64,000 nucleotides of DNA, taken from contig NCGX01000001.1 in assembly GCA_002256995.1 (NCBI GenBank), positions 117,785-181,784 on the forward strand, read 5' to 3'. The position numbers and the translations under genes are program-made. Origin of the DNA: Hydrogenophilales bacterium 16-64-40. GTDB lineage: Bacteria; Pseudomonadota; Gammaproteobacteria; Burkholderiales; Thiobacillaceae. Each line of letters opens with the position of its first letter. Positions within the stretch are counted from its first letter, which is position 1. The notes under the pieces are model-generated. The model was not told the origin of the DNA and did not search any database. It saw only the letters and a program-made list of their open reading frames with translations. Shown piece after piece: positions 8,710 through 17,284 of this stretch.

Positions 8710-10096
8710 CCGATATCTTCAGCGGAATGTAGAGCGAGCCTTCGCCGCGCCGCACCAGGACGGCCGCGCTCTTGCCCTTGGGAATGGCGGCGATCGCCTT
8801 GCGGAAGGCCTCGACCGTGGCCACCTTGCCGTTGTTCACCGCGAGGATCACGTCACCCACGCGGATGCCTGCGCGCGCGGCGTCGCCAGTGACTTCTTCC
8901 ACCAGCAAACCATGGTCGATCCCGAGCTCGCGCCGCTGCTCGGCCGTCAGCTCGGCCAGGGCCAGGCCGCCTCGCGAATACGTCTTGTCGGGCTTGCCGG
9001 CAAGCTGCTCCTCGCCCGGCAACTCACCCAACTCCACCGTGATGTTCTGCAGCTTGCCGCGGCGCCATACCTGCAGCGGAATCTTCGCCCCCGGCTTGGT
9101 CATGCCGACCATGCGCGGCAGGTCGCCCGAGTTTTCAACCGGCTTGCCGCCGAACATGAGAATCACATCGGCCGCCTGCAGCCCGGCCCGGGCCGCCGGG
9201 CCGTCCGCCTGCACCTGCGCAATCAGCGCGCCACGCGGTCGATCCATGCCGAACGATTCGGCAAGATCGGCGGTCACTTCCTGGACCACCACGCCCAGCC
9301 AGCCGCGCGAAATCTTGCCGGATGCCTTCAGCTGTTCGGCAACTTCCATGGCAACATCGATCGGGATCGCGAACGACACGCCCTGATAGCCGCCGCTGCG
9401 GCTGTAGATCTGCGAATTGATGCCGACCACCTCGCCCTTCATGTTGAACAGCGGCCCGCCCGAGTTGCCGGGGTTGATCGGCACATCGGTCTGGATGTAG
9501 GGCACATAGCTTTCCGACGGCAGCGAGCGGCCCTTGGCGGAGACGATGCCGGCGGTGACGGAGTTCTCGAAGCCGAATGGCGACCCGATTGCCGCCACCG
9601 CTTCGCCTACCCGCAGCTGGGCGGGATCGCCCAGCTTGACGGCAGGCAGGTTGTTGGCGGTGATCTTGATGACGGCAACATCGGTACGGCTGTCGGCGCC
9701 AATCACCTTGGCGCTGAATGTGCGCTTGTCGATGAGCTTGACCGCCACTTCGTCTGCGCCACGCACCACATGGGCATTGGTCAGGATGTAGCCGTCGTTG
9801 CTGACGATGAAGCCGGAGCCGGCGCCGCGCGCGGGAATTTCCTCGATCGGCCCGCGTCCGGGACCGCCAGGCGGAAAAAAGCGGCGGAAGAATTCCTGCA
9901 TGTCTTCCCCATCGGGAATCACGAACGGAAAAGCTTCCACACCGCGCTTCACCAGCTTGGTGGTGCTGATGTTGACCACTGCCGGGCCGTGTTTTTCGAC
10001 CAGTTCGGCAACATCCATCGCCTCTCTTGCCACTGCCGGCGCAGACAGGGTCATTGCCAGTGCTGTTGCAGCCAACGCCGCTCTCATCATGATCAT
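8702..10096 (-). CDS. mucD: periplasmic serine protease, DegP/MucD type
   Basis: An HtrA-family protease that degrades misfolded periplasmic proteins and feeds back on the sigma-E response. The 464-aa protein has a signal peptide (1-24, cut after AVA), a trypsin-like domain with catalytic His109 (TNAHVV), Asp139 (TDVAVI) and Ser212 (GNSGGPLF), and two PDZ domains (about 255-350 and 370-455). Its position after rseC matches the algT-mucABCD operon of pseudomonads. It overlaps rseC by 4 bp and the glutaredoxin gene by 8 bp. Confidence 0.96.
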   Translation of the reverse strand: MIMMRAALAATALAMTLSAPAVAREAMDVAELVEKHGPAVVNISTTKLVKRGVEAFPFVIPDGEDMQEFFRRFFPPGGPGRGPIEEIPARGAGSGFIVSNDGYILTNAHVVRGADEVAVKLIDKRTFSAKVIGADSRTDVAVIKITANNLPAVKLGDPAQLRVGEAVAAIGSPFGFENSVTAGIVSAKGRSLPSESYVPYIQTDVPINPGNSGGPLFNMKGEVVGINSQIYSRSGGYQGVSFAIPIDVAMEVAEQLKASGKISRGWLGVVVQEVTADLAESFGMDRPRGALIAQVQADGPAARAGLQAADVILMFGGKPVENSGDLPRMVGMTKPGAKIPLQVWRRGKLQNITVELGELPGEEQLAGKPDKTYSRGGLALAELTAEQRRELGIDHGLLVEEVTGDAARAGIRVGDVILAVNNGKVATVEAFRKAIAAIPKGKSAAVLVRRGEGSLYIPLKISGE

Positions 10097-10527
10097 CCTT
10101 TCTTCAGGTGAAAAAGGTTGACGTCTTCACGCCTGAGCACGACCGGGCGCGCCGAGCGACCGCCGCGCGCGATCAGCCAGCCTGCCATGCCCCCGAGCAG
10201 CATGCCCACGAGTGCGGGGCCGTCGCCGGGCTGCACCGCCTGTGCCAGCAACGCGCCAGTGAGCATCAGCCCCAACGGCAGGCCATAGACCCGCAATGCG
10301 CTTCTGAGCACACTGCCGCGGGCAATCCCGACCACGACGCGGTCGCCTGGCGACAGCGACAAGTCGCAGTCGACCAGAAAATGCCGTGGTTTGCGCTGGA
10401 ATAGTTCGGCAATGCGGCGCGTTGCACAGCCCTGGCCGCCGCAGGTGCCGCAGCCAGCCGGCTCGACCGCCCTCACCCAGATGCCGTCTGAGGACATTTT
10501 GATGACTTCGGCGGTTTGCTCCAGCAT
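10093..10527 (-). CDS. rseC: SoxR-reducing system / RseC family protein
   Basis: This 144-aa protein has an N-terminal cysteine cluster (CGTCGGQGC, residues 27-35) of the kind thought to carry an Fe-S or redox centre. Two central membrane segments follow (about 82-120). The RseC/RsxC-associated family is linked to electron transfer to SoxR and to sigma-E operons. The gene follows rseB after 58 bp and overlaps mucD by 4 bp. Its precise role is not settled even in E. coli. Confidence 0.9.
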   Translation of the reverse strand: MLEQTAEVIKMSSDGIWVRAVEPAGCGTCGGQGCATRRIAELFQRKPRHFLVDCDLSLSPGDRVVVGIARGSVLRSALRVYGLPLGLMLTGALLAQAVQPGDGPALVGMLLGGMAGWLIARGGRSARPVVLRREDVNLFHLKKG

Positions 10528-10585
10528 GGTGCTGCTTAAGGCTCGTTAATGGATAAATGGGGCAATTTAATGATTAAAAAGCGCC

Positions 10586-11542
10586 CTATTTTCGCTTCAC
10601 CGAGTTGCCGGTTTCGATCAGCGCCATGTTCGGCACCTCGCCCAGCGTGGTCACGGTGTGGCCGTCGACCTCGCGCGCATAGATGCCGATCACGCCTTCG
10701 GCCGACAGGCCGCGCAGCGTTTGCACCTGGGGATCGACCGGCTCGACGAACATCGACAGCACGGAGAGTCCGTCCGAAAACACCAGATGGGTGACAGGCG
10801 CCTGCTTGCCCGGCAGCGAGCGCACCGCCTCCTGCACCCGCTCGAATCCTGGTGGCGGGGTCACGTTCCAGGCCACCTCGGCCGAGGTGCCGAGACTGGC
10901 TTGCTGAATGCGCTTGCCCGCCAGGTCGTTGCGGAACAGCTGAGCATCGGGTGCCTTGCCGATCTGGATTTCGGAGAACACGAACATCGACACCACGGCA
11001 CCGCTGTCGTTGACGACGCGGGACTTGAGCGGCAGTCCGGTTTGCTTGTCCAGCCACAGATGATAGGTATAACGATAGCTGTCACGCGGCTCCAGCTTCA
11101 CCACCTGACAGGGCCGCCCCGCTACCCGCTCGGTGCCGCCGAGCCTCGCCTCGTAATAGTCGAGCAGGCCGGCCGGCTCGGCGGGCAGCAGAGCGGGAAA
11201 GAAACGGCGCTGGGCATTGCGCTCCAGCCGAACGCTCTTGCCGTCGGGCAAGTGGCAGTAGACGTCGTTGTTGACGCGCAGGAACTTGCGCGGCGTGCCG
11301 TCCAACACCTCGACCTTTTCCATTTCGCCGGTCGCATCGGTGCGATGCAGCACGCGCAGCACTTCGACGTGTTCGCCGTGGTGGTAAACATAGACACCGC
11401 TGTAGTTCAACAGCTTGGCGGCCCCGGCCGCGCGATTGAGCCAATCGAGCGCGGCATCGGCTCGCGCCATGCCGGACAACAGCATCAGTGCAGCAAATCC
11501 TGCGGCCAGCCAGCCTTGCCGGCACGCGGTCATCGCCCGCAT
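10586..11542 (-). CDS. rseB: sigma-E regulator MucB/RseB
   Basis: A periplasmic sensor that binds the anti-sigma factor RseA/MucA and shields it from proteolysis until mislocalised lipoproteins or LPS displace it. The 318-aa protein has a signal peptide (cut after ARA near residue 28), a large LolA-like domain (LNYSGVYVYHHGEHVEVLR, RFFPALLP) and a smaller C-terminal domain (THLVFSDGLSVLSMFVEP). The start shares one base with the rseA stop, consistent with coupled translation. Confidence 0.95.
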   Translation of the reverse strand: MRAMTACRQGWLAAGFAALMLLSGMARADAALDWLNRAAGAAKLLNYSGVYVYHHGEHVEVLRVLHRTDATGEMEKVEVLDGTPRKFLRVNNDVYCHLPDGKSVRLERNAQRRFFPALLPAEPAGLLDYYEARLGGTERVAGRPCQVVKLEPRDSYRYTYHLWLDKQTGLPLKSRVVNDSGAVVSMFVFSEIQIGKAPDAQLFRNDLAGKRIQQASLGTSAEVAWNVTPPPGFERVQEAVRSLPGKQAPVTHLVFSDGLSVLSMFVEPVDPQVQTLRGLSAEGVIGIYAREVDGHTVTTLGEVPNMALIETGNSVKRK

Positions 11543-12093
11543 CAGCGCGGCTCCACCGCAACCGCCATCACGCGCTGGTAGGGCGAGGCCACCGCCATCG
11601 GGGCGAATTCCTGATGTGCCACCAGATAAGAGGCATATCGATCATCATCACGCGGCTCCGATTCCAGTCCTGCTTGCTGGAAGCCCGGCGCCACCGCCAT
11701 CGGTGCCGTGGAAGGCGCATCCGACAGCAGCCCGGTCAGCGCGACCACACCCCATACGGCGAACGAGGCAAATGATGCTACCGCCAGCCGTTGCGGCCAC
11801 ACGCTGCGGCGCGGCGCGAGCACGGTCGGCTCGGCCGCCAACTGCGCCGAGAAGCGCGCCATGAAGTCATCCTGCAGCGGCGCCACATCCCGCATCAGGT
11901 CGCCGATCAGGTGGTATTCGGACCAGCTCTGTCGCAGGCCTTCGTCGCGTTTCATCGCCGTGATGCAGGCCCCGGTCTCGGCGCGCGCCGTTTCGCCGTC
12001 GAGCGCCGCAGACAGCATCAACAGCTGGTCGTTCTCGGCCTGTTCAGCCTGGGGAAGGGTGTCGAGTTTGCGATGTGCTGACATGGTTACCAC
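11542..12093 (-). CDS. rseA: anti-sigma-E factor RseA/MucA
   Basis: The 183-aa protein has a cytoplasmic N-terminal domain that would hold sigma-E inactive ([11 protein letters not shown], then [12 protein letters not shown]), one membrane segment at about 103-123, and a periplasmic tail. The arrangement matches the RseA family, which DegS and RseP cleave under envelope stress. The start at 12093 lies 7 bp inside the end of rpoE. ATG at residue 4 (12084) is an equally good start. Confidence 0.93.
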   Translation of the reverse strand: MVTMSAHRKLDTLPQAEQAENDQLLMLSAALDGETARAETGACITAMKRDEGLRQSWSEYHLIGDLMRDVAPLQDDFMARFSAQLAAEPTVLAPRRSVWPQRLAVASFASFAVWGVVALTGLLSDAPSTAPMAVAPGFQQAGLESEPRDDDRYASYLVAHQEFAPMAVASPYQRVMAVAVEPR

Positions 12094-12683
12094 CTTTTGT
12101 CCTGACCGGTGCCCAACATCGGGCGTATCTTTTCTGCAATAGCCTCACGCGCACGGAAGATCCGCGAGCGTACGGTGCCGATCGGGCATTCCATCATCTG
12201 CGCGATGTCTTCGTAGCTCATGCCTTCGATCTCGCGCAGCGTAATGGCTGTCCGTAATTCCTCGGGCAGCGCGTCGACTGCCTCATTCACTGCTTGGGCG
12301 ATCTGTTTGCTATGAAGTTCCGCTTCCGGCGTCGCAATATCGCGCAACAGGTCGCCCTCTTCATAATTCTCCGCGTCTTCCGCCTGCACATCACTCGACA
12401 CCGGCTGGCGCTTGTGCGCCACCAGGTAATTCTTGGCGGTGTTGACGGCGATGCGGTACAGCCAGGTGTAGAACGCGCTTTCGCCGCGGAATCCCGGCAA
12501 CGCACGATAGGCCTTGATAAAGGCTTCCTGCGTAATGTCTTCCACCTCCGCCGCGTCGCGCACCATGCGCGACAGCAGCCGACCGACCTTGCGGTGATAC
12601 TTGATCACCAGCAGCTCGAACGCACGCTTGTCGCCCTCCTGGGCACGTTCAACCAATACCTGATCTAGTTCGCGGTCTGACAT
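12087..12683 (-). CDS. rpoE: RNA polymerase sigma-E factor (ECF type)
   Basis: The 198-aa sigma factor has region 2 (about 20-90, [15 protein letters not shown] and [15 protein letters not shown]) and region 4 (about 135-185, [16 protein letters not shown] and [13 protein letters not shown]), with no regions 1 or 3. It directs transcription of envelope-stress genes and usually its own operon. It is the first gene of the rpoE-rseA-rseB-rseC-mucD-grx cluster; a sigma-E-type promoter lies 60-86 bp upstream. Confidence 0.97.
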   Translation of the reverse strand: MSDRELDQVLVERAQEGDKRAFELLVIKYHRKVGRLLSRMVRDAAEVEDITQEAFIKAYRALPGFRGESAFYTWLYRIAVNTAKNYLVAHKRQPVSSDVQAEDAENYEEGDLLRDIATPEAELHSKQIAQAVNEAVDALPEELRTAITLREIEGMSYEDIAQMMECPIGTVRSRIFRAREAIAEKIRPMLGTGQDKRW

Positions 12684-12742
12684 ATCTCCCTGCTACATTT
12701 ATGTTTATGTTGAAAGTATACGTGACCGCAGCTTCCGGGACA

Positions 12743-12769
12743 TGAGAGGCGGCCCCGGCAAAAAAGTTC
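12743..12769 (-). promoter_or_regulatory. predicted autoregulatory sigma-E promoter of rpoE
   Basis: On the minus strand GAACTT (12764-12769) is followed, after exactly 16 bases, by TCTCA (12743-12747). This fits the sigma-E pattern GAACTT-N16-TCTGA with one mismatch in the -10. It lies 60-86 bp upstream of the rpoE start. A separate TATACT (12715-12720) closer to the gene may be the -10 of a housekeeping promoter, but I see no strong -35 for it. Confidence 0.72.
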
Positions 12770-12835
12770 ACCCTGCCGGCTTCGATGCAGCGGGGTGATT
12801 CGGGCTCGCCCAAGCCTGCTATCATCGCCCGACTC

Positions 12836-14461
12836 ATGCACAGACACGACGTCCTCATCCTCGGCAGCGGCCTCGCCGCGCTGACCACCGCGCTCAAGCT
12901 TGCCGACCAGCGCCGTGTCGCCATTGTCACCAAGCGCCAGATGATCGACGGCGCCAGCGACTGGGCCCAGGGCGGCATTGCGGCAGCCGTCGACAACGGC
13001 GACTCGGTGGAAGCCCATGTGCACGACACCCTGGTCGCCGGCGCCGGCTTGTGCGATGAAGCGGTCACCCGGCTGGTGGCCAGCCAGGCGCGCGAGATGA
13101 TCGCCTGGCTGACCGCCAACGGCGTCGCCTTCACCCCCGACCCGCAGGCGCCCGGCGGCCTGCATCTGGCGCGCGAAGGCGGCCATTCCCGGCGCCGCGT
13201 GGTGCATGCGGCCGACGCCACCGGCCACGCAGTTCAGACCAGCCTGCTCGAACGAGTGCGCGCCCATCCCAACATCGACACCTTCGAGCAGCACGTCGCC
13301 ATCGACCTCATCACCGGCAAGCGCGCCGGCGGCGAGGAACGGCAGGTTCACGGCGCCTATGCGCTGAACAAGGGCAGCGGCGAGGTCGAAACCTTCGCCG
13401 CAGGCCACACCGTGCTGGCGACCGGCGGCGCCGGCAAAGTCTATCTCTACACCACCAACCCCGACACCGCGACCGGCGACGGCATCGCCATGGCGTGGCG
13501 CGCCGGCTGCCGGGTGGCCAACCTGGAATTCGTGCAGTTCCACCCCACCTGCCTGTTCCATCCGCACGCCAAGTCCTTCCTCATCAGCGAGGCGGTGCGC
13601 GGCGAGGGCGGCCATCTGTTGCTGCCGGACGGCAGCCGCTTCATGCAGCTACACGACGAGCGCGCTGAACTCGCGCCGCGCGACGTGGTGGCGCGCGCGA
13701 TCGACTTCGAGATGAAGAAACGCGGCATCGACTGCGTCTATCTCGACATCAGCCACATGCCGCCCGACTTCGTGCGCGAGCATTTCCCAATGATTCATCG
13801 CCGCTGCCTTGAGCTCGGCATCGACATCACGACACAGCCGATCCCGGTGGTGCCGGCTGCGCACTACACCTGCGGCGGCGTGGTCACCGACATCGACGCG
13901 CGCACCGACCTGTGCAACCTGCACGCAGTCGGCGAAGTCACCTTCACCGGCCTGCACGGCGCCAACCGGCTGGCCTCGAATTCGCTGCTCGAATGCCTGG
14001 TATTCGGCCATGCCGCTGCGCGTGACATCCTGGCCACGCCGCCGGCACCCGCGCTCGACCTGCCGGGTTGGGACGCCTCGCGCGTCACCGACCCGGACGA
14101 GGAAGTGGTGATCTCGCACAACTGGGACGAACTGCGCCGCTTCATGTGGGATTACGTCGGGATCGTGCGCACCAACAAGCGGCTGACGCGCGCGGCGCAC
14201 CGCATCCGCCTGCTGCGGGCCGAAATCGACGAGTTCTACCGTCATTTCCGCGTCAGCAACGACCTCATCGAGCTGCGCAATCTGGTGCAAAGCGCCGACC
14301 TCATCATCCGCTCGGCCCAGTTGCGGCAGGAAAGCCGCGGCCTGCACTACAGCCGCGACTATCCCGAGACGCTGCCGATCGCCGGCAACACGGTGCTCAA
14401 CCCGCGTCCGGGGACGCTCTGTCCGAGCGTGTGCGGCGTGTCCAGCGAAGCGACACCCTGA
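12836..14461 (+). CDS. nadB: L-aspartate oxidase
   Basis: NadB oxidises L-aspartate to iminoaspartate, the first step of de novo NAD synthesis. The 541-aa protein has an FAD Rossmann motif [14 protein letters not shown] (7-20), the active-site block [12 protein letters not shown], the conserved HPTCLF, the [14 protein letters not shown] box and a succinate-dehydrogenase-like C-terminal domain. ATG 12836 gives the family start [12 protein letters not shown]. The 3' end overlaps the convergent ygfX-like gene by 65 bp. The gene is divergent from rpoE. Confidence 0.97.
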   Translation: MHRHDVLILGSGLAALTTALKLADQRRVAIVTKRQMIDGASDWAQGGIAAAVDNGDSVEAHVHDTLVAGAGLCDEAVTRLVASQAREMIAWLTANGVAFTPDPQAPGGLHLAREGGHSRRRVVHAADATGHAVQTSLLERVRAHPNIDTFEQHVAIDLITGKRAGGEERQVHGAYALNKGSGEVETFAAGHTVLATGGAGKVYLYTTNPDTATGDGIAMAWRAGCRVANLEFVQFHPTCLFHPHAKSFLISEAVRGEGGHLLLPDGSRFMQLHDERAELAPRDVVARAIDFEMKKRGIDCVYLDISHMPPDFVREHFPMIHRRCLELGIDITTQPIPVVPAAHYTCGGVVTDIDARTDLCNLHAVGEVTFTGLHGANRLASNSLLECLVFGHAAARDILATPPAPALDLPGWDASRVTDPDEEVVISHNWDELRRFMWDYVGIVRTNKRLTRAAHRIRLLRAEIDEFYRHFRVSNDLIELRNLVQSADLIIRSAQLRQESRGLHYSRDYPETLPIAGNTVLNPRPGTLCPSVCGVSSEATP

Positions 14462-14831
14462 GACGGCGCAGGTCGTCGGCGGCCGCGCTGTCGGGCAACA
14501 GGGTCAGGGTTCGCACCTTGCCTGCCATCCGGTAGCGCAGCACGATCAACGCGGTGGAGGCGAAGCTGTCACCGAGGATTTCGGCATCGCACCACTCGTC
14601 ATCCAGGCTCTGCAGCCGGCCGTCGGCCGCAATACGCAGGCGGGCCAGCGGTCGCGCCTGCCGCCACCCCCACCCAACCAGACCCGCGACCGCCATTCCC
14701 AGCGTTAGCTGCAGGGGACCCGGCAGCGCGGCGAGCATCACGGCGGCCAGCGCCAGCAGCAGCATGCCCGCCAGCAACAGCCCCAACCGGCGTGAGGGTT
14801 TGAGCTCAATCTCGCGCATCAGCGTGTACAC
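14397..14831 (-). CDS. YgfX/CptA-like membrane protein
   Basis: This 144-aa protein has a basic N-terminus (ELKPSRRLG), two adjacent membrane segments (about 17-37 and 40-55), and a soluble C-terminal part with [11 protein letters not shown] and SLRWTRR. That layout matches the YgfX family, which in E. coli sits next to sdhE and ygfZ and was described as a toxin-like inhibitor of cell division. Here it is next to ygfZ, but no sdhE partner is adjacent. Its 3' end overlaps nadB on the other strand. ATG 14819 is an alternative start. Confidence 0.75.
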   Translation of the reverse strand: MYTLMREIELKPSRRLGLLLAGMLLLALAAVMLAALPGPLQLTLGMAVAGLVGWGWRQARPLARLRIAADGRLQSLDDEWCDAEILGDSFASTALIVLRYRMAGKVRTLTLLPDSAAADDLRRLRVSLRWTRRTRSDRASPDAG

Positions 14832-14870
14832 TTTTGGCCTTCATTGCATCCCTTTTGACTGGACCGTATC

Positions 14871-15899
14871 GTGATCGATTTCTGGAAAACCTTTCTGCAA
14901 TCCCAAGGCGCGGCAATCGAAGACGGCACGGTGCTGCACTATGGCGACCCCGCCGCCGAACGCACGGCTGCCACGGACGGCACCATTGTGGCGGATTTGT
15001 CGCAGCTCGGCGTGATCGCGCTGCGCGGAGAAGACACCGCCACCTTCCTGCAGGGCCAGCTCACCAACGACGTGCGGACGCTGCATGCCGACGGCGCGCA
15101 ATGGAGCGGCTATTGCAGCCCCAAGGGCCGCCTGCTCGGCAATTTTCTGATGTGGCGGCAGGGCGAGGACTATTGCCTGCAACTCTCGGGCGACATTCTT
15201 CCCGGCGTGCTGAAGCGGCTGTCCATGTTCATCATGCGCGCCAAGGTGCAGGGGCGCGATGCCAGCGTCGAAAACGTGCGCTTGGCGGTGGCTGGCAAGC
15301 AGGCGCTGGCGGCGGTGACCGCCGCGATGGGCGCCGTGCCGGATACCGCGATGCACGCGATCGCCGGCGAGGCCGGCCAGGTGATCCGCGTCGGCGACGA
15401 CAAGTTCGTGCTGTCGATCGCGCCCGAACGTGCCGCCGCCGTGTGGCTGGCGCTGCGCGAATCGGCCACCCCGGTCGGCGCCCCGGTGTGGGACTGGCTG
15501 CGGCTCAACGCCGGCATTCCGATGATCGTCGCCGCGACGCAAGAGCAATTCGTGCCGCAGATGGTCAACCTCGAAGTCATCGGCGGAGTCAGTTTCCAGA
15601 AGGGCTGTTACCCGGGCCAGGAAATCGTCGCGCGCAGCCAGTATCTGGGCAAGCTCAAGCGCCGCATGTTCCTGGCGCATGTGGACGCCGAAGCCGCACC
15701 GGGCGACCCTTTATACAGCCCCGACATGGCCGGCCAGGCCACCGGCACCGTGGTCAATGCAGCGCCAGCGCCGACTGGCGGCTTCGACGTGCTGGCCGTC
15801 GCCCAGGTCGAAAGCGCGACCACGCAGACGCTGCACCTGAAAGCCGCCGACGGCGCGGCCTTGTCCCTGAAGCCCCTGCCCTACGCGCTGCCCGAATAG
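14871..15899 (+). CDS. ygfZ: folate-binding YgfZ-family protein (Fe-S assembly)
   Basis: YgfZ is a GcvT-like folate-binding protein needed for activity of several Fe-S enzymes such as the MiaB-type radical SAM proteins. The 342-aa protein carries the diagnostic motif KGCYPGQEIVAR (about 244-255), together with FLQGQLTNDVR and YCSPKGRLLG near the N-terminus. The start codon is GTG at 14871. DUF4936 follows directly after the stop. It is divergent from the ygfX-like gene (39 bp). Confidence 0.95.
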   Translation: MIDFWKTFLQSQGAAIEDGTVLHYGDPAAERTAATDGTIVADLSQLGVIALRGEDTATFLQGQLTNDVRTLHADGAQWSGYCSPKGRLLGNFLMWRQGEDYCLQLSGDILPGVLKRLSMFIMRAKVQGRDASVENVRLAVAGKQALAAVTAAMGAVPDTAMHAIAGEAGQVIRVGDDKFVLSIAPERAAAVWLALRESATPVGAPVWDWLRLNAGIPMIVAATQEQFVPQMVNLEVIGGVSFQKGCYPGQEIVARSQYLGKLKRRMFLAHVDAEAAPGDPLYSPDMAGQATGTVVNAAPAPTGGFDVLAVAQVESATTQTLHLKAADGAALSLKPLPYALPE

Positions 15900-16175
15900 G
15901 TGAAGTACGCCTATGTCTATTACCGCATCGATCCGCTGCAGGCCGGCCTGGCTGCTGCCCGCATCGATGCGCTGCTGGAGACGATGGCCATGCATTGCAG
16001 CCAGCCGCCGCGGCGGCTGAGCCGCTGCGACGATACGGCGACGTGGATGGAGACTTACGAGGGTATTGCCGACTTTGCGGCATTTGCCGCGGCCTTGAAC
16101 TCGGCTGTCCAAGCGGTCGGCTGCGCGACATTCACCCAGGCCGAACGCCATCTGGAATGTTTCTTCCCGGGCTGA
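15900..16175 (+). CDS. DUF4936 family protein
   Basis: A 91-aa cytoplasmic protein of unknown function (YAYVYYRIDP, MHCSQPPRRLSRCDD, TWMETYEGI, ERHLECFFPG). The GTG start at 15900 is the base right after the ygfZ stop codon, so the two are surely co-transcribed and probably translationally coupled. The family is restricted mainly to betaproteobacteria and often sits beside ygfZ. A role in Fe-S enzyme maturation is a guess from context only. Confidence 0.85.
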   Translation: MKYAYVYYRIDPLQAGLAAARIDALLETMAMHCSQPPRRLSRCDDTATWMETYEGIADFAAFAAALNSAVQAVGCATFTQAERHLECFFPG

Positions 16176-16211
16176 CACGCGCCCATTAAAGAAAAATGGC
16201 TCGCTTCGCTT

Positions 16212-17279
16212 TCAGGCGATCTCTTCGACCGGGACGCGTGGAGCCAGGGCGCACAGCAGTTCATAACTGCTAGTGCCGGCGGCTGCGGCCACCACCTCCA
16301 CCGGCAGCCCCTCTCCCCACAGTACCACCGGGCTGCCGACGCCGGCATCGGCGCACTCGGTAAGGTCCACGCACAGCATGTCCATTGACACCCGACCCAG
16401 GGTTCGGCTGACACGAGCGTTGACCAGCACCGGCGTGCCCGTCGGCGCGTGACGCGGATAACCGTCCGCATAGCCGCAGGCCACCACGCCCACCCGCATC
16501 GCGCGTTCGGCGCGAAACAGCTGGCCGTAACCCACCCCCTCGCCTGCCTGCAGGGTCTGCACGCTGATGATCTCCGATTGCAGGGTCATTGCCGGCCGCA
16601 GCCCCAATTGCTCGGCCGGCACCTCGGCAAAGGGCGACGCGCCGTACAGCATGATGCCAGGGCGCACCCAGGCGCCCTGGGTCTCCGGATAACGCAGCAG
16701 CGCCGCCGAATTGGCGCTGCTCCACGTCAGGCCGTGGTCGGCCATTTCGTGTAGAAACGGCTGCAACTGCCAATCCACCCCCGCGGCCTCGTCTGCCTGG
16801 GCAAAGTGGGTCATCAGCGTGATGCCGGCCACCCCGGGCAGGCTGCGCACCCGCGCGACGACGGCGGCGTGATCGGCGAGCGGAAACCCCAGCCGGTGCA
16901 TGCCGCTGTCGAACTTGAGGAAGACCTGAAGCGGGCGGGCAGACGGCTGCTGCTGCAACCAGTCGAGATGCGCCGCATGGTGCAGCACAGGCCACAGGTC
17001 CAGTTCCGCGCAGGTGGCGATCTCATCCGCGCCAAATATCCCTTCCAGCAGCAGAATCGGCTTCCCCACCCCCATCAGGCGCAGGTTGGCGGCCTCCTCC
17101 AGCGTTAATACGGCGAAGCCGTCCGCTGCCCCCAAGGCGCGCAGCGCGCGCGACAATCCGTGGCCATAGGCGTTGGCCTTGACCACCGCAAACACGCAGG
17201 CCGTCCCCGCATGGCTGCGCGCCACGCGCAGGTTGTGCGCCATCGCACCGATGGAAATGCGCGCTTTGATTGGGCGCAT
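16212..17279 (-). CDS. alr: alanine racemase
   Basis: Alr interconverts L- and D-alanine with PLP and supplies D-alanine for peptidoglycan. The 355-aa protein has the PLP-lysine motif VVKANAYGHGL (Lys34), the MHRLGF motif, YGASPF, and the catalytic tyrosine segment GVGYGQLFRAE near 250. It lies 5 bp after dnaB on the same strand, an order common in betaproteobacteria (rpsF-priB-rpsR-rplI-dnaB-alr). Confidence 0.97.
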   Translation of the reverse strand: MRPIKARISIGAMAHNLRVARSHAGTACVFAVVKANAYGHGLSRALRALGAADGFAVLTLEEAANLRLMGVGKPILLLEGIFGADEIATCAELDLWPVLHHAAHLDWLQQQPSARPLQVFLKFDSGMHRLGFPLADHAAVVARVRSLPGVAGITLMTHFAQADEAAGVDWQLQPFLHEMADHGLTWSSANSAALLRYPETQGAWVRPGIMLYGASPFAEVPAEQLGLRPAMTLQSEIISVQTLQAGEGVGYGQLFRAERAMRVGVVACGYADGYPRHAPTGTPVLVNARVSRTLGRVSMDMLCVDLTECADAGVGSPVVLWGEGLPVEVVAAAAGTSSYELLCALAPRVPVEEIA

Positions 17280-17284
17280 CTGGA

